Source: Seiridium cupressi (Eukaryota > Ascomycota > Sordariomycetes > Amphisphaeriales > Sporocadaceae). From it: a DNA stretch of 64,000 nt. Position numbers and translations under genes: made by a program. The notes beneath the pieces were generated by a model. The model had not been told where the DNA came from and searched no databases. It saw only the letters and a list, made by a program, of their open reading frames with translations. The DNA lies in contig JARVKI010000018.1 in the NCBI GenBank assembly GCA_036674765.1, positions 1 to 64,000 of the forward strand, given 5' to 3'. Positions 21,936 through 33,792 of this stretch are shown here, piece by piece; the first letter of the stretch is position 1; each line of letters begins with the position of its first letter.

Positions 21936-22777
21936 TTATGCGCTGAAGCTCTTGGCCTCTCGCTTGGCCGTGGAGTTGGAGGCGGCGGCAGAGCCGGCCA
22001 TCTGGATGGCAATGACACCACCGAAGGGTCCGGCCTTGTTGCTGTTGGCAATCTTGACGAGGCAGACGTTGCTCTGGCCAGCCATCGATCCGGTACAGGT
22101 AGTACCAGCAGGGACTGAGAAAGCCATGGGCTATATGAGATGTCAGCTTCAGGTACGCGAGAGTACAGTTCTTCGATCTGTCAGCCAACTTACGAAATCC
22201 TCATTAACATTAGCAGCACGCTTCATGATAGAGTCCATCGCACGCGTCCAGAGACCTCGCTTGTTCGAGGGCTTGATGTTGCCGTTGGTGCCGGGCACCT
22301 GTGTGGTGGCGTCGAGCATGACGCCGTTGGAGAAAGAGCCAGTGCCCGTGGGGTCTAGCACAGCTTTGATGGGACCGGCACCATCGGTTGTGACGACGTG
22401 GAAAGTGCCAGAGATGCTGCCACCGCTCGCGGAGACCTGGGGCAGGGTGCTGCCAGACTGGGCCATGGCGGCAGAGAGATCGGCCGCCTTGTTCTGGCCA
22501 CCAGCGTTGGTCTTGCCGAGCCCGTCAGTCTGGATGTCGGTCTTGCCAAAGACGGTGGTGTCGAGCTCGGTCTTCTTGTTGGGGCCAGGCCCGGGAACGA
22601 CGGCACCCATTATGCCAAGGGCGGTACCGTTGCCACCTGCATCACCAGCCTAAAGATTGTCAGTGCTAGAACCTGAAAAGGGTGTTCATTTGTTCAACTT
22701 ACAACGACTGCGACTTTGCCGTGGGCAAGGACGAGTGGGGCAGCTGCCAGAGCCAGGAGAAGAGACTTGGCATACAT
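21936..22777 (-). CDS. Egh16-like secreted protein (GAS/MAS-type appressorium-associated family)
   Basis: Three exons: 22777-22703, 22649-22194 and 22130-21936, giving 241 aa. The introns of 53 and 63 bp are both phase 0. Exon 1 is almost exactly a signal peptide (MYAKSLLLALAAAPLVLAHG) with a late cleavage site. The mature part has the family pattern: a Gly/Ala-rich start with GIMGAVVPGPGP, a long region of low hydrophobicity, and a C-terminal block with two Cys in TTCTGSMAGQSNVCLVKIAN followed by GPFGGVIAIQM. The family includes powdery-mildew Egh16 and the Magnaporthe GAS/MAS proteins expressed in appressoria. Some members affect virulence, but the family also occurs in insect-associated and saprotrophic fungi, so a role here is inference. 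It sits alone between repeat-bearing intergenic regions. Confidence 0.9.
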
Positions 22778-24842
22778 GGTGAATAGGGCGTTAAGTGTTG
22801 TGATGATGTGTAGTATATATGATTTAGTGAATAATCAGACCACGAGTCAATCGTTGGAAATAATTAAGGATAGAAGCGGAGAGGCACGAATCAATCGCAA
22901 GTCCAGGAAGAGAGATCAAAGGAAGAAGAAAAGACAAGACCGAAAGATGCTGGAAAAGATACCGATGCTGATGCTGATGCTGACGAAGAAGAAAAAGAGT
23001 TCTTGTGATGGGATTTGCCATGCCTTATACAGCCAGTGTACGAGGAGTATATTGACGCTGGGTCTCCTAACTGCCGATGTTTGCAGGTTTGTACGGCAGT
23101 TCCTCTCATGTCCAGCCATGGCTCACCACCACGATGAAGGCATTCTGAATCTTGGTGTAGACTCTTGGCCTCACACAGACCCCTGTCAAGAACATAGAAA
23201 AGGTATAGTCGGCGGGCCTGAGACTTGCCCAAAGCTTAAGACGACAGGCTTGGCTTGCGGGAGAACCCATGAGCCGATCTTCGGCTTGCTTTGCTATTCG
23301 TCCAGGGCCGGCGCGAATGTCCGGCTTCTGAGGTCGACCAATCGTCGTGGCCGTCCGGTTCCCCAGTGTGAGTTGCATGTCTCGGCGAGCTGAGGCGCTT
23401 CATGTTTCTTGGGGGTACAGCAGACCCACAGATCTCCTGGCACCCCGGCTACGATCACCTCGCTTGGGAAGGTGGCCCACAACCATAGTCTGCGCCTCTT
23501 CTGTGCCAATGCAGATATGTCGGGTGGCAGATCTTGGAAGAGCGCTGCGAAGCTGTCAGTGATGGGATAAATTGGTGGTGTGAAGATCGGGAAGATTAGT
23601 CTATAAATTCACGGAATGTTTGTGTTATCTAAAGTCTATACTTTATTACCTACGAACCTAGAAGAGGCGCTAGGAAACCACTTTTGTTCACATCCAGAAA
23701 ACCACCAGACTTACCGTGTTCCCCGTCCATGGTGACATCGTGAATCATCTGTCTTCTTGGCCACACGAACGATTCCTAGAACCGTCCAAGTCCTCGAGCC
23801 TCAGAAGCGTTTCGGTGGTCGACCATGTAATGGGCGTCAGGTGGGTTTTTTTGCTAGCTGGGAGGTGACGACTAAGCCCGTATTCTCATGAACTCTGATA
23901 CCAGCTACTGGCCGTTGAACAGGAGAACTCAGGCTCAGTCGACAGAGAGGACAAAGCAGCGCCAGTAAGAAGATGGGATGCACTGGCTGTGTCGGTTTCC
24001 AATGCCCGAACTTGAGGCAGATGGATCTATTAGATCGGTTTCGTCTTGGCGGGCCCAGTGTCAAGCCCGCATTTCGGCAAGATGCGAAGAACCCCTGCCA
24101 AACGTCACACGCCATGCAGCAGCAGATGACTGCTGTCTAGCGTTTCGACATCAGCTACGTAGAACGAAACTGCGACTGCAGGTCCATGCCCAAGGTTCGG
24201 GCTTAAGGTTTGTGGGTTGTTCCAGCAAACCAAGGGCGAATTGTGGGTGGTTTTGCCGATCTGCCGTCCCATCCATGTCCTCAGATCCGAGGCACTTGGG
24301 AAAGTCACAAAGTCATAAGCGACGGCGACCTGCCATTACCCGCCCAGTGCTTGGCAGGCTTCGACGCTCTACCTAGACCAGGTAGTCTTTCAGGGTGATC
24401 GTTAGCTCCCACATCTACAGCAGAAAACCGTGGAAACGAACGGGTTTTTGCGAAGTTACTGTTGTGTCTATCAGTCTATCATGAATGTAGCCCTGGCAGT
24501 TGCATGTGCACATGGGACAATTTATTATGAATGCCAAAGGCTGCTGGCTTGACAGGCAATGGGGCCGCTAAAAAGAGGCTCAACAGCCAGCAGCTTTGTA
24601 CGGCTACACCTGTATGAAGGCAGCCACTACGTAGCCACGTTGCCCCGCCTCCTGCAGAGCTCCCCGCATTTTAGCCAGTCGCAGGGCACAAGCTGGACTC
24701 GCGATCTCAAACCTGTGAGTGAAGCTCACCACCAGTCGACAGCTTTCATTCATCTAGCGCTCGGGTCCCCAGTTAGCCACCCCAACAACACCAAACTCCC
24801 TGTGCGAGACGTCGCCGGAATTACCGGGGGATTAGCTCCAAC
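22778..24842. other. Divergent intergenic region between the Egh16-like gene and CSN4
   Basis: About 2 kb upstream of both flanking genes, so it should contain both promoters. Some short frames are open on both strands, but none shows a family motif. A GATGCT-type short repeat lies at about 22965-22982. I see no gene. Confidence 0.55.
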
Positions 24843-26096
24843 ATGGCATCTCAACAAGTGACCGAGGCCATCGCGAAGGCCCAGTCCTCGCCAGACCAAG
24901 CAGCTGCCTTCGATTCCCTGCTGAAGAGCGTCAAGGGGCTATCATCACCCACCACTATCTCGGCCGACCTGCGAGCTATACTCGACACACTGTTCAGCGG
25001 TTCCATTGGAATCGTCGCTCTTCGACAGCTGGTGACAGAATTTGTCGCTGTCCTGAAAGATTTCAACAACGCTGATCTATGGATCGAAGTTGGCAAATAC
25101 ACACTCGAACTCCTCGCAGCACAACAGTCTACTTTCCACGAGCAGGCAGCTGAGATTAGGTTCCTCATCGCTGAGGGACATGAGAACAATGAGGACAACC
25201 TGGAGGCTGCCAAGGCTTTGGCCGAAATCCCCCTCGACAGCGCTCAGAGGAAAGTGACAAACGAAGATCGAGCTCGGGTCTGGATACGTATCGTACGAAA
25301 CTACCTCGAGGTGGACGACACAACAACCGCCGAGACATATCTGAACAAACTCAAGAACATCATCTACACGGTCACCGATCCCACCCTGAACCTGCACTTC
25401 AAGCTCTCACAAGCTCGTATCCAAGACGCCAAGCGATCGTTCCTTTCGGCGAGTCAGGCATATCATGAGATCAGCTTCTCCACTGCCGTCTCTGAAGAAG
25501 AGCGCCTGCTCACTTTGAGCATGGCTATCAAATGTGCCATCCTTGCTCCCGCCGGTCCACTGCGAAGTCGTGCGCTGGGAAGGTTGTTCAAGGATGAACG
25601 TGCTACAAATTTGGAGGAGTTCGGCATTCTGGAGAAGATGTTCTTCGACCGCTTACTCTCTCCGGCCGAAGTAGACAAGTTCGCTCAGAGCTTAGCACCT
25701 CATCAACTTGCGACCACTGCCGATGGATCGACAGTCCTTGCCAAGGCAGTAGTCGAACACAATCTGCTCGGCATATCGCGTCTCTATAGCAACATCGGCT
25801 TCGAGGCCCTCGGTGTGCTACTCGGCCTAGCTCCCGAAAAGGCAGAGGACACCACGGCCAAGATGATCGAGCAAGGACGATTAGTGGGCAGGATCGACCA
25901 GATTGAAGAGATTATCTGGTTTGAGGGAGGCGAGGCATCCGGGGAGAAGGGCAGTGGAAGAGCCGAAGTGACGGTAGGCAAGGAAATGCGGAGATGGGAT
26001 TCGAATGTGCAGGGCTTGGCCGAGGAGGTCGAGAACGTCACTAATGCTTTGCAAACGCAGTTTCCAGAGTTTGTTCCCGCGAACCTGGTGGTTTGA
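24843..26096 (+). CDS. CSN4: COP9 signalosome subunit 4
   Basis: An uninterrupted frame of 417 aa starting MASQQVTEAIAKAQSSPDQA. The protein is helical throughout: TPR-like helices in the first half, then a PCI (winged-helix) region in roughly residues 200-370. Family stretches include ADLWIEVGKYTLELLAAQQS, ARVWIRIVRNYLEVDD, LFKDERATNLEEFGILEKMF and GRIDQIEEIIWFEG near the C-terminus. CSN4 is a scaffold subunit of the COP9 signalosome, which removes Nedd8 from cullins in the nucleus and cytosol and so controls cullin-RING ubiquitin ligases; in filamentous fungi the complex affects development and secondary metabolism. Length and organisation are normal. Confidence 0.95.
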   Translation: MASQQVTEAIAKAQSSPDQAAAFDSLLKSVKGLSSPTTISADLRAILDTLFSGSIGIVALRQLVTEFVAVLKDFNNADLWIEVGKYTLELLAAQQSTFHEQAAEIRFLIAEGHENNEDNLEAAKALAEIPLDSAQRKVTNEDRARVWIRIVRNYLEVDDTTTAETYLNKLKNIIYTVTDPTLNLHFKLSQARIQDAKRSFLSASQAYHEISFSTAVSEEERLLTLSMAIKCAILAPAGPLRSRALGRLFKDERATNLEEFGILEKMFFDRLLSPAEVDKFAQSLAPHQLATTADGSTVLAKAVVEHNLLGISRLYSNIGFEALGVLLGLAPEKAEDTTAKMIEQGRLVGRIDQIEEIIWFEGGEASGEKGSGRAEVTVGKEMRRWDSNVQGLAEEVENVTNALQTQFPEFVPANLVV

Positions 26097-26295
26097 GTTG
26101 AAAAGTTAATATCATGAGTCACGATTGGCATGGCGTTCGGGGTAAATGCTACATAGATGACACAGCACCTTTAGAGTTTTGCAAAGTCAGCCTACATCTG
26201 TAAATCACAAGACTTAGACCTCGAATCATGGTTCGCATTCTGAGTATTGTCATGTGCACCTGTTGATGTGATTTGGCTGGCGACAGGGGGTATAT

Positions 26296-27267
26296 TCAAT
26301 CGAGGTCGCGCTTTCGAACGACTATCCATCCTTGGCTTAATAGTTTCGGATTGCCTTGTTCCTCCTCAAACATCAGCTCCTCGATGAGCTTCCGTTGTCT
26401 CGCATCGGAAACTATAGAACTGATCTCTGTCGACTGTGCCTCTTCCAAGTGCAGGATCTTGGTTAAGCCTTCTGCGACCTTCTCTCCGATGAGATCGTAT
26501 CCAGCCTCGGTGAAATGCAGCCCGTCTGGGTCCCAGTACTTCTCCTGGTCGGCTTTAGACATGGTCCGATACGGAACAGACTTATACAGGTCAAATGTGT
26601 AGCTTGAGTCCGATTGTCAGCATGTGTTGAGCGGCGACTCGTGGGGATTAAGCGTACAAGTTTTGTTGCTTGTGTGATTTGATGCCGTCGTTAACGGCAG
26701 TCCTCCTTTCGTCAAGGTTCTTGTTCTCTAACCTGGTCTCTGGCACAGTCAAGGCCAGCACCTTGCCCCCCTTCGAGAGTGGTATGCCATATACTTTCTT
26801 CAACGACTGGAGCACCTTGTCTGCGGAGAGCCCCCAACCAACATCACTATAATTCCAGCTGTCAGCGAAACCGTCCTTTGTTCCTCCCTTGTTGGCAATG
26901 TTATCCTTCCCGCTATGCTCTCATTCAAATTCGTCTATAGCCCTACATCCGCCCCATGAACCCAGCCAGCCGTGAAATGGAGAAAAGGTACGGCTTACTT
27001 TGTTCCACCCAGCACGATGGTCCAGTCGAACCCGCCCTTGGGTTCTTGCATCTTCCACATCGTTTCCATCCGCTTGATGAAGGAACCCCGTGTCACCAGA
27101 TCCCCAGGCACGCCATCCACCTTGACTTCCACACCATGTGTCGGGAATGCGGCCTCCAAGTACTCCACCAGCTTGCCGGCATACGGATGAGCGGGTGGGT
27201 ACCCGGCAGTCAGCGAGTCGCCTAGGCAGAGGATCCGGAGGGGCGTCTTGCTGGACCTGGACCCCAT
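26296..27267 (-). CDS. SGNH/GDSL-type hydrolase
   Basis: Three exons: 27267-26999, 26846-26658 and 26602-26296, giving 254 aa. The introns are 152 and 55 bp. Block I is ILCLGDSLTAGY with Ser18 as nucleophile. Splicing rebuilds the block III Asn: the GGTN motif is made of GGTAA|T across intron 1, followed by DVGWG. Block V is DPDGLHFTEAGY with the catalytic Asp and His. There is no signal peptide, so the enzyme is probably intracellular; the substrate (an acyl ester of lipid, sugar or small molecule) cannot be told from sequence. The tail after block V is charged and ends RKRDLD. Confidence 0.9.
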
Positions 27268-28195
27268 GGCTTTGACATGAAATGATTTCGGAGGTAACGT
27301 ATACGGGTTACAAGGAGGCCAAGATGTGAGATATGTATCTTAGTCGATGAGTTAGGTACAGTTTAGCCATTAGTCCTGATGGTGAATAAGTAAGGTTGGG
27401 AGTGGAGGTTGCGTCAGGGTCATGCTGCAGTAGGCAGGCACGAGGCACGATAAGCCTTTGGCGGGGCAGCCGACAGGGATCCAGGGGCGGCAACGCTGGC
27501 GCCGATGTTTGGTGCATATTATAATTGAAGCGTCGCCTTCCACTCATTCCTCTGGTGGATGCTGAAAGCATACAAATGGTTTTTTTATAAGATATATATA
27601 CGACCTACTAGCGTCATAATTGTACCCCATCAATCCTGCCCAGTGTCCTCGGCTAAGCGTATCGTACCGAGTCTGACATCTAAGTAATGGGTGACCTATA
27701 TGATTCAGTGCTACTTTACACGATCAATCGCCAAGGCATCTAACTACCTGGTCGTTTGTGTGGGTCGGAATCCAATGGGTATGTTACTTCTTATCGCCCA
27801 GCTTCAGTCAAGCGGATTGGAAAACCTCTAATCGATACATGTAGGCTCAGCAATCCCACCCACGTCGACTTATAGGACTTTCCAATTACCCATCTTGGCC
27901 AAGCACCCATCACGGAATGCCGAGCCTACTCAAGTGGTCTGCCGGAGACGACGTGTCCAGCTGCATATTCCATGAGATGAAGGTATTTGTCAGATAACTC
28001 GAGTGTGTCCCAGCCTTGAGGTCGAGGTACGAATGAAGGCAGTATTTCGCAAATGACACCACTGAACTGAACCCGCCTTCTATCGTGTCCTCTCCCGGAA
28101 CCGGGCATTCGAAAGAAAGGTTCGGGCACCGTCATTAGAGGATAAGTGGGAAGGGGCAACTACATTATATTTGATATCACTATTTTCAAACTAAA
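27268..28195. other. Intergenic region with an open stretch at 27926-28159
   Basis: Mostly without features. On the minus strand 28159-27926 is open for 78 codons (contains VQFSGVICEIL, WDTLELSDKYLHLMEYAAGH). It is in frame with the HET-domain gene just upstream, but separated from it by two TAG codons, and lacks an ATG at its start. It may be a further exon of that gene or a leftover of another gene. I do not recognise it. Confidence 0.35.
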
Positions 28196-30045
28196 CTAAT
28201 GGATCAAATATTCTGCTACGCCGTAATCTTTGACTTTGGAAACCACACTGTCAACAACATAACCCCTCGATGTGACCACATCCACCTCTGCAGGGCCTAC
28301 CATGAGATAACACTCCTGGCTACTTTTGCTCAAGTCGGTGAATTCCTTTCGCAAAACCATTATGGGATGTTGATCACGCGGAAACACCACAAGATCGTTA
28401 TCCTCGGTGTTGATCGGAGCAAACCCGACGCAGCCGCGAGACGTGATGACACAAGCTGTTTGGTCGAATCTGGTCCCGGCTTTAGAGACCAGCTCCACTG
28501 CCCTACTAACGAATCTCCCATCGTTTGGCTCTAGCAAGCTTATGTCCTTCGAAACTGTTTCCAAGGCATCGAGCAGATCATTATCTGAGACTTGGTCGTG
28601 TCCTCGCTTATGCGCGATTGCACATCGAGCAAATCTATGACAAAGTCTTTGAGCCGTTAAACCATTGTCCTTAGCCCGAAGATCAGCTATGAACGTCGCA
28701 AGCTTAAAAGTATTCATAGTATGCTTATCATGAAACCCACTCATAGCATCACCACTGTTGTCGATCCGTTCCATCACCTCGCAAACACCCAGATTCCAAG
28801 ACCAGAGATGGAAAGTAGTCAAGTCAGGGGATATCTTGTCGACCCCAATTGAAGAATTGCTGAATTGGAGGGCGTTGACAAGTGGTGTTGTGTTGATAAC
28901 ATGATCCATGATGCGGTCTAAGTCTGGCGACCAAGATGGAAATGCCCTAGAAAAGAATCTATCGGCATGAAGCGGAAAAAACCTCCAGATAAAAACCGAA
29001 CAACCGTAACGCATCATATAAGCAACAGCCTCTAGTAGGACTTGTTTCTCAGGTTTCGAGTAGTCCAAGGGGATCTTTTCAGATATATCTGGGATGAGTC
29101 CATGTAGCGCATAGATCCTGTCCCTAGGGTTTGAAGCCTTTCGACCAGTAGTATAATAGAGCAGCAGACTCAAGTTTCTGGTGTCCAAGGATTTCTGGTT
29201 TTTTTTTTTTGTTCTCTGTGTCTGGCCAGGTTATGCAATCGTAGTTTTACAGGTATATCCGAAGACCACATTACCATACGATTCCCCGTAGTTTGAAAGA
29301 CCGGCAAGAGAGGCAAGGATAAACTCGGTAGATCCCAATGACGACCCATAAAGCTTTCCTTCAGGGAATCAAAACCTTCCATCAGAGCTGACAGTGAAAA
29401 TATCAAGTGGCCATACACGCAAATCGGCGTCTCTTGGTGGACTATAAATTCTTGATATGTCCACATGCGGGACCAATACTGATGTCGTAATAACTTAACG
29501 AGACCGTCGCATACAACTGAAAGGATAGGCAATTCGATATCTCGTGCATCTTCGACAATAGAAGCTTCAGCTTCGAATGCTAACCAATTGGATGTGTATT
29601 CGTTCGTTTGCTTTAATATGTAATGCTGGAACCAGCTGATACCGAGTATGATGTCTTTGTCGCCATGCCCAAACCAAGCGAGGACGGACGTAGCTTGTTG
29701 GAATATCTTACCCATCATAGGCACCTGTGCACTTTTCTCTCGGTCGTCCTGCTGGTTTATGCAGATAGCGTCTACCCAGAGTGTGCGTGGTTTCTGGTCC
29801 GATCTGAGATGCCTGAGCGCGGCTTCTAAATTGGTCGTGACTTGCATCTCATTGCCATCTACAATGACTGGCTGAGTGACTGTAGGATCGCCCCAGACAT
29901 ACGACAACGCTTCGTATTCTAGGTTACCATCCAACGAGACTATGTGGAACGAGCATTGTATGTCTTCGTTGAACTGACCAGAGTGGAGTATGATTGTGCG
30001 GATCTGGGACTGGCTGGAAACTAAAGGTGCATAAATGGGTGGCAT
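28196..30045 (-). pseudogene. HET-domain (heterokaryon incompatibility) protein gene with a frameshift at a poly-A tract
   Basis: The first frame (30045-29170) starts MPPIYAPLVSSQSQIRTIIL and has the HET hallmarks YEALSYVWGDP (about residues 42-52), LWVDAICINQQD and VLAWFGHGD, then YWSRMWTYQEF. It runs into a 12-A homopolymer (coding strand; 29210-29199) and stops soon after. A second frame takes over directly (29188-28196) with RDRIYALHGLIPD, which normally follows in HET proteins, and continues for over 300 residues to YLIH. Together they would be a normal HET protein of about 620 aa. One missing A, equal to a -1 shift, separates them. HET proteins trigger self/non-self recognition and cell death after hyphal fusion. 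The break could be a real mutation, a sequencing error in the homopolymer, or ribosomal slippage. Confidence 0.85.
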
Positions 30046-30660
30046 CGTGCTAGGCCTGTTATGATTGACGGCCGTGGGAGTAGTTGTTGAGGTTGAAAAG
30101 TCGCGCGATAACAGAGACTTGACATTAGTTTCTGTGTGCGGGCGCGTCCATCGGGTATCAATAATTTATGCGTCCTTGTCACTCGTATGGTTATACAGCC
30201 TGAACTCAGCCCCCAACTCTAAGTCCCAAGATTTTTCTGCCTAATTGCTACGCCTCCTTTCTCGATTAGAGCTCGCTTCTGTTTTCCACCACTAGAAACT
30301 AACCCTCAAGTAGCACGAACTCACAGCCCAGATGGAACCCCCGAATGACCAAACTTTTCTGTCAGCCAAGACTGCCAGCCTACTAAGCATGTTGCATAGG
30401 TGACTGTCATGGCGGCTTAGCAATGCATGACGCAGTGGATGTATGCTATTCATCCACATTATGAAGGATAAAAAAGAATTGAGCATCCAGAACCAAAGTT
30501 AACGGTAGCTTCAACCAAAAAGAACAACAACTCATTACTGACAAATCGAGGGACGTGTTTACAGGGATTGTTTCTCGTTGGCACTCTATTGTGACAATTT
30601 AAGCTTTATCGTGTTCTATTGATAACTACAAGGATCCAACGTGGGGGTACAGCGAGAGCT
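30046..30660. other. Intergenic region upstream of the HET gene
   Basis: About 600 bp between the HET start and the aldo/keto reductase stop. It should contain the HET promoter and the reductase 3' UTR. No motif or gene was recognised. Confidence 0.5.
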
Positions 30661-31906
30661 TCAGCCCTCGATGGGGATATACGGGGGGTAACGTGCCCCA
30701 ACGACCTCAATCTTCTTCAAGATAGAGTCTAGCTCCGCAATCTCCTCGTCCGTCAAGTCAATCACCTTGGAATTCTCGTCAACTCTAGCGACCGTTGTGG
30801 CTCCTGGGATCGGGATGATCGATGCGCCAGTTTTCTTTGCCACAGCTCTGACCCAGTTGATAGCCAGCTGTGCCGGCTTGATGCCCTTCTTGGCTGCGAT
30901 AACCTCAATGTGCTTGACAAGCTCCAAGTTGAGCGGAAACACATCCTTCTGGAAACGAGGATACGCGCGCAAGTGCTGGGGTAGGTCGTCGACCGATTTG
31001 ATTTGGCCAGTGAGAATTCCCCGGCCGAGTGGCGAGTAGGCGATAATGGGGATGTCGTGCTCCTTGGCAGCTGCTACGACGCCATTGTCCAAAACATCAG
31101 TAGCGAACCTAGATAAGCATTAGGACAGATGCGAATGAGAGTCATGGGGTATACCACTTACAGCGAGAGTTCGATCTCAACGGCAGCAATCGTAGTGATC
31201 TTGGCAGCCTCGTGGATGGTTGAGGCTCTGACCTCTGATATCCCAATGCCGCCGATCTTACCCGTCTGGACATACTCCTTTTCCAGGACACCGAATGTCA
31301 CATCCAAAGGAGTGTTTGGGTCGCGGCGGGCGCACTCGAAGATGTCGATCTTCTTGCGACCCTTCAGGAGGTTAATGCAGTTGTCAAGAAAGCGCCGAAT
31401 GCCCTCAGGAGATGCGTCAATGCCGGAAGAGCTATAAGCGCTCTTGACGGAAAGAACAACCTTGTCAGCATCCTCGGGATACTTGGCAAAGTAGGCCTCT
31501 AGGAGATGCAACTGGTGACAAAAACAACATGTTAGATTCTTTTTTGCAACGTGGCCGAACGAAGAATTCCTCTTGGTTCTACATATCCAGCCGAAACAAG
31601 AAACCATAGCCTCTATTTCTTCAAGAGACGGAAGAATGCCGAGTATTCCACGTTTGTTTGTACTTACGGAGTTGTACTCGGGTGTGCCATAAAAGTCAGC
31701 GGCGTTCCAGAAGTTTAACCCATTTGTCAAGGCTTCACGCATAGCCTCGAAGGCTTGCTCTTGAGGGGTCGGAGCATAAGGCCAACAGAAGCCTGACCTT
31801 AGTCGTTAGGATGCGAGTTCCCATTACCCTCTCGTATAATGGGAGGAGTCTTACCCATTAAGCCGTACCCAATAGGGCCAATTTCCTTGCCTAAAAGCTG
31901 AGGCAT
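30661..31906 (-). CDS. Aldo/keto reductase, pyridoxal reductase (Plr1/AKR8)-like
   Basis: Four exons: 31906-31855, 31792-31668, 31511-31162 and 31108-30661, giving 324 aa. The introns are 62, 156 and 53 bp. The start MPQLLGKEIGPIGYGLMG is followed by NFWNAADFYGTPEYNS, with the catalytic Asp and Tyr, and VVLSVKSAYSS, with the catalytic Lys. At the usual catalytic His the sequence reads IDIFECARRDPN, without His. This ECAR(x)DPN signature matches what I recall of yeast pyridoxal reductase, which reduces pyridoxal to pyridoxine with NADPH. The C-terminal cofactor segment ASIIPIPGATTVARVDEN is intact. The 156-bp second intron has no stop in frame and a length divisible by three, so its retention would add 52 residues. 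Confidence 0.88.
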
Positions 31907-33792
31907 TTTGGATGAAGGCTCAGAAGTCTAGAGTAAATATCGTGTTATAGAGTAAGACTCTTTTCAAAGTTCAGCGAGGTCGGGTAGATAGAATTATATG
32001 ACTGGTCTAGGTTGACAATGTAAATGCTTGACTTCTACAGAGGACAAAGGGCTTTATATCTGTATCTACGACTAGCATTACACCGCTGTGTAACAACGGA
32101 CTTAATGAAGAGGCGAAAACCGTACCAAACCACCGCCATCGAAATCACAATACTTGATTTCCTTCTCATGAAGTGAATCTATTCTCGATCTGTCCAGTCG
32201 CCCTGGTGCTGGTGTTAAGCCCGGTATATGCGGCCCACTGGTGGGGACCAATTGTCCAATCGTAGTATGGTGTGGGGTCAACCACAATAACGAATCTCGG
32301 CTTTCCAAATCTCCAGTTGCGCAAAGCCGATCCTCTGCCATCTTGTTAAGTGACGAGGGTTCATGCAAGTTTCCGGGGTTAATGCATAGCTTCGAGAAGC
32401 AGTCTGATACTTCCTCCTTCCGATGGGTTTTCCTTTTCCTCTATGTTTGTCTGGTCACATATCTACAGCCTCGATCACCACGGCTTTTTCAACAAACTGA
32501 CTGATGACGAAGTTACGGACTTGGCCACTCATGTCCTCCACCCATCCTCACAGCAGGACTCGTGCATACGATGAATGCAGGATGGCACTTCGTAAGCGGA
32601 TCACAGATCGGGTCAAAGCAAGGAAATGATCGACCTGCTGCGTTGCCTCTTGATCCATGAGGATGAGTGATTTCGTAACATCTTCCGTCAGAAAGTCGAA
32701 CTAGCTTTGAGGGGGTTTCAATTACTCAAAATCTAGAAACATCTTGTGGCTTTCCTCAGTGCATCATCATAGTTACACAACATTCTGTCTCCAAAGAGGA
32801 AAGTGTGCATGGATTGACGCACACTGGCAGTTCAAAAGCAAATTCCTGTTTGTGTTGAGACAGAAGTACAATGATCCTGCGTCTCGAATTGCGAGCGTTT
32901 TCTTCCTCAGCAGGACATCCCACCTCTTCGAACGGTGTCCGCATCGCAGCGACCTCTACTCAGATCTACCTTTTAGGTTTTCATCACCTCTAAGATCATT
33001 GATGATACGATGTATTACCTTGTCTTTCGATGGCTAAATACAATAGCATGGGCATCAAGGTGAGAGGAATAAAAAAGAAGGAGAAAAAGGGTGACGGTGC
33101 AATACCTCTAAGCATCATTATTCTTTGACCATACGTGACCGTATACAATCCATGAATATTCTCCTCTCATACTGTTTCTATTTAATTTCCTACTGGCCAA
33201 CTCATATGGGGATGAACACATTGGACCTGTATATGGCTGTGATGAGAGTTTTATTGTGGATTTTATTTGTATCCTTTCTTGTTTTCTCTTTTGGCTAGGT
33301 TGTAGTCGAGACTTCCATATGATTTAGAATACCCAAACACAAAATCACATGACCACTGAAGCCACCAGGCTAGAACTGGTGCTGGTCATTGGTAATAGTT
33401 GAAATACTGCAAGACTGTTTCAGAAGCAATCTGAGTGGCAGTCGTCCAGGAGAAAGCATGGTAGGTAATCTTATTTGGTGAACCAACTATTTCCATCCTC
33501 GACTGCTTCCTGTTTCACATTCCAAATGCAGCCAAGACCAAGACACCTCAACGACTTTGTAGATTGGCTGTAAAGAAGCTTAAAAAGAGAGCATCATATT
33601 CCCAGTTTAGCAAATGCTATCGTTTTGTATTCCAGTGGTATAACGCGCTTCGCGGAACTGCTTTGAACCCCCCTAACCAGTAAGAAGCCTGCATGTTAAC
33701 CCCGCTATCGCGGTCTTCTCCCCCTTCGTACTTCAAACATGAACATCTCAAGCATGCTCAGGAGACATTATTGCTGGAACTGAAATTCGAAA
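31907..33792. other. Divergent intergenic region
   Basis: About 1.9 kb between divergent genes (aldo/keto reductase and DUS4). Short open frames on both strands carry no recognisable motifs. The DNA is AT-leaning around 33040-33320. I see no gene or clear repeat. Confidence 0.5.

Noticed and set aside
22716..23393. 225-codon plus-strand frame
   Set aside because: It overlaps the start of the Egh16-like gene in antisense, has low-complexity Lys/Arg runs and no recognisable motif.
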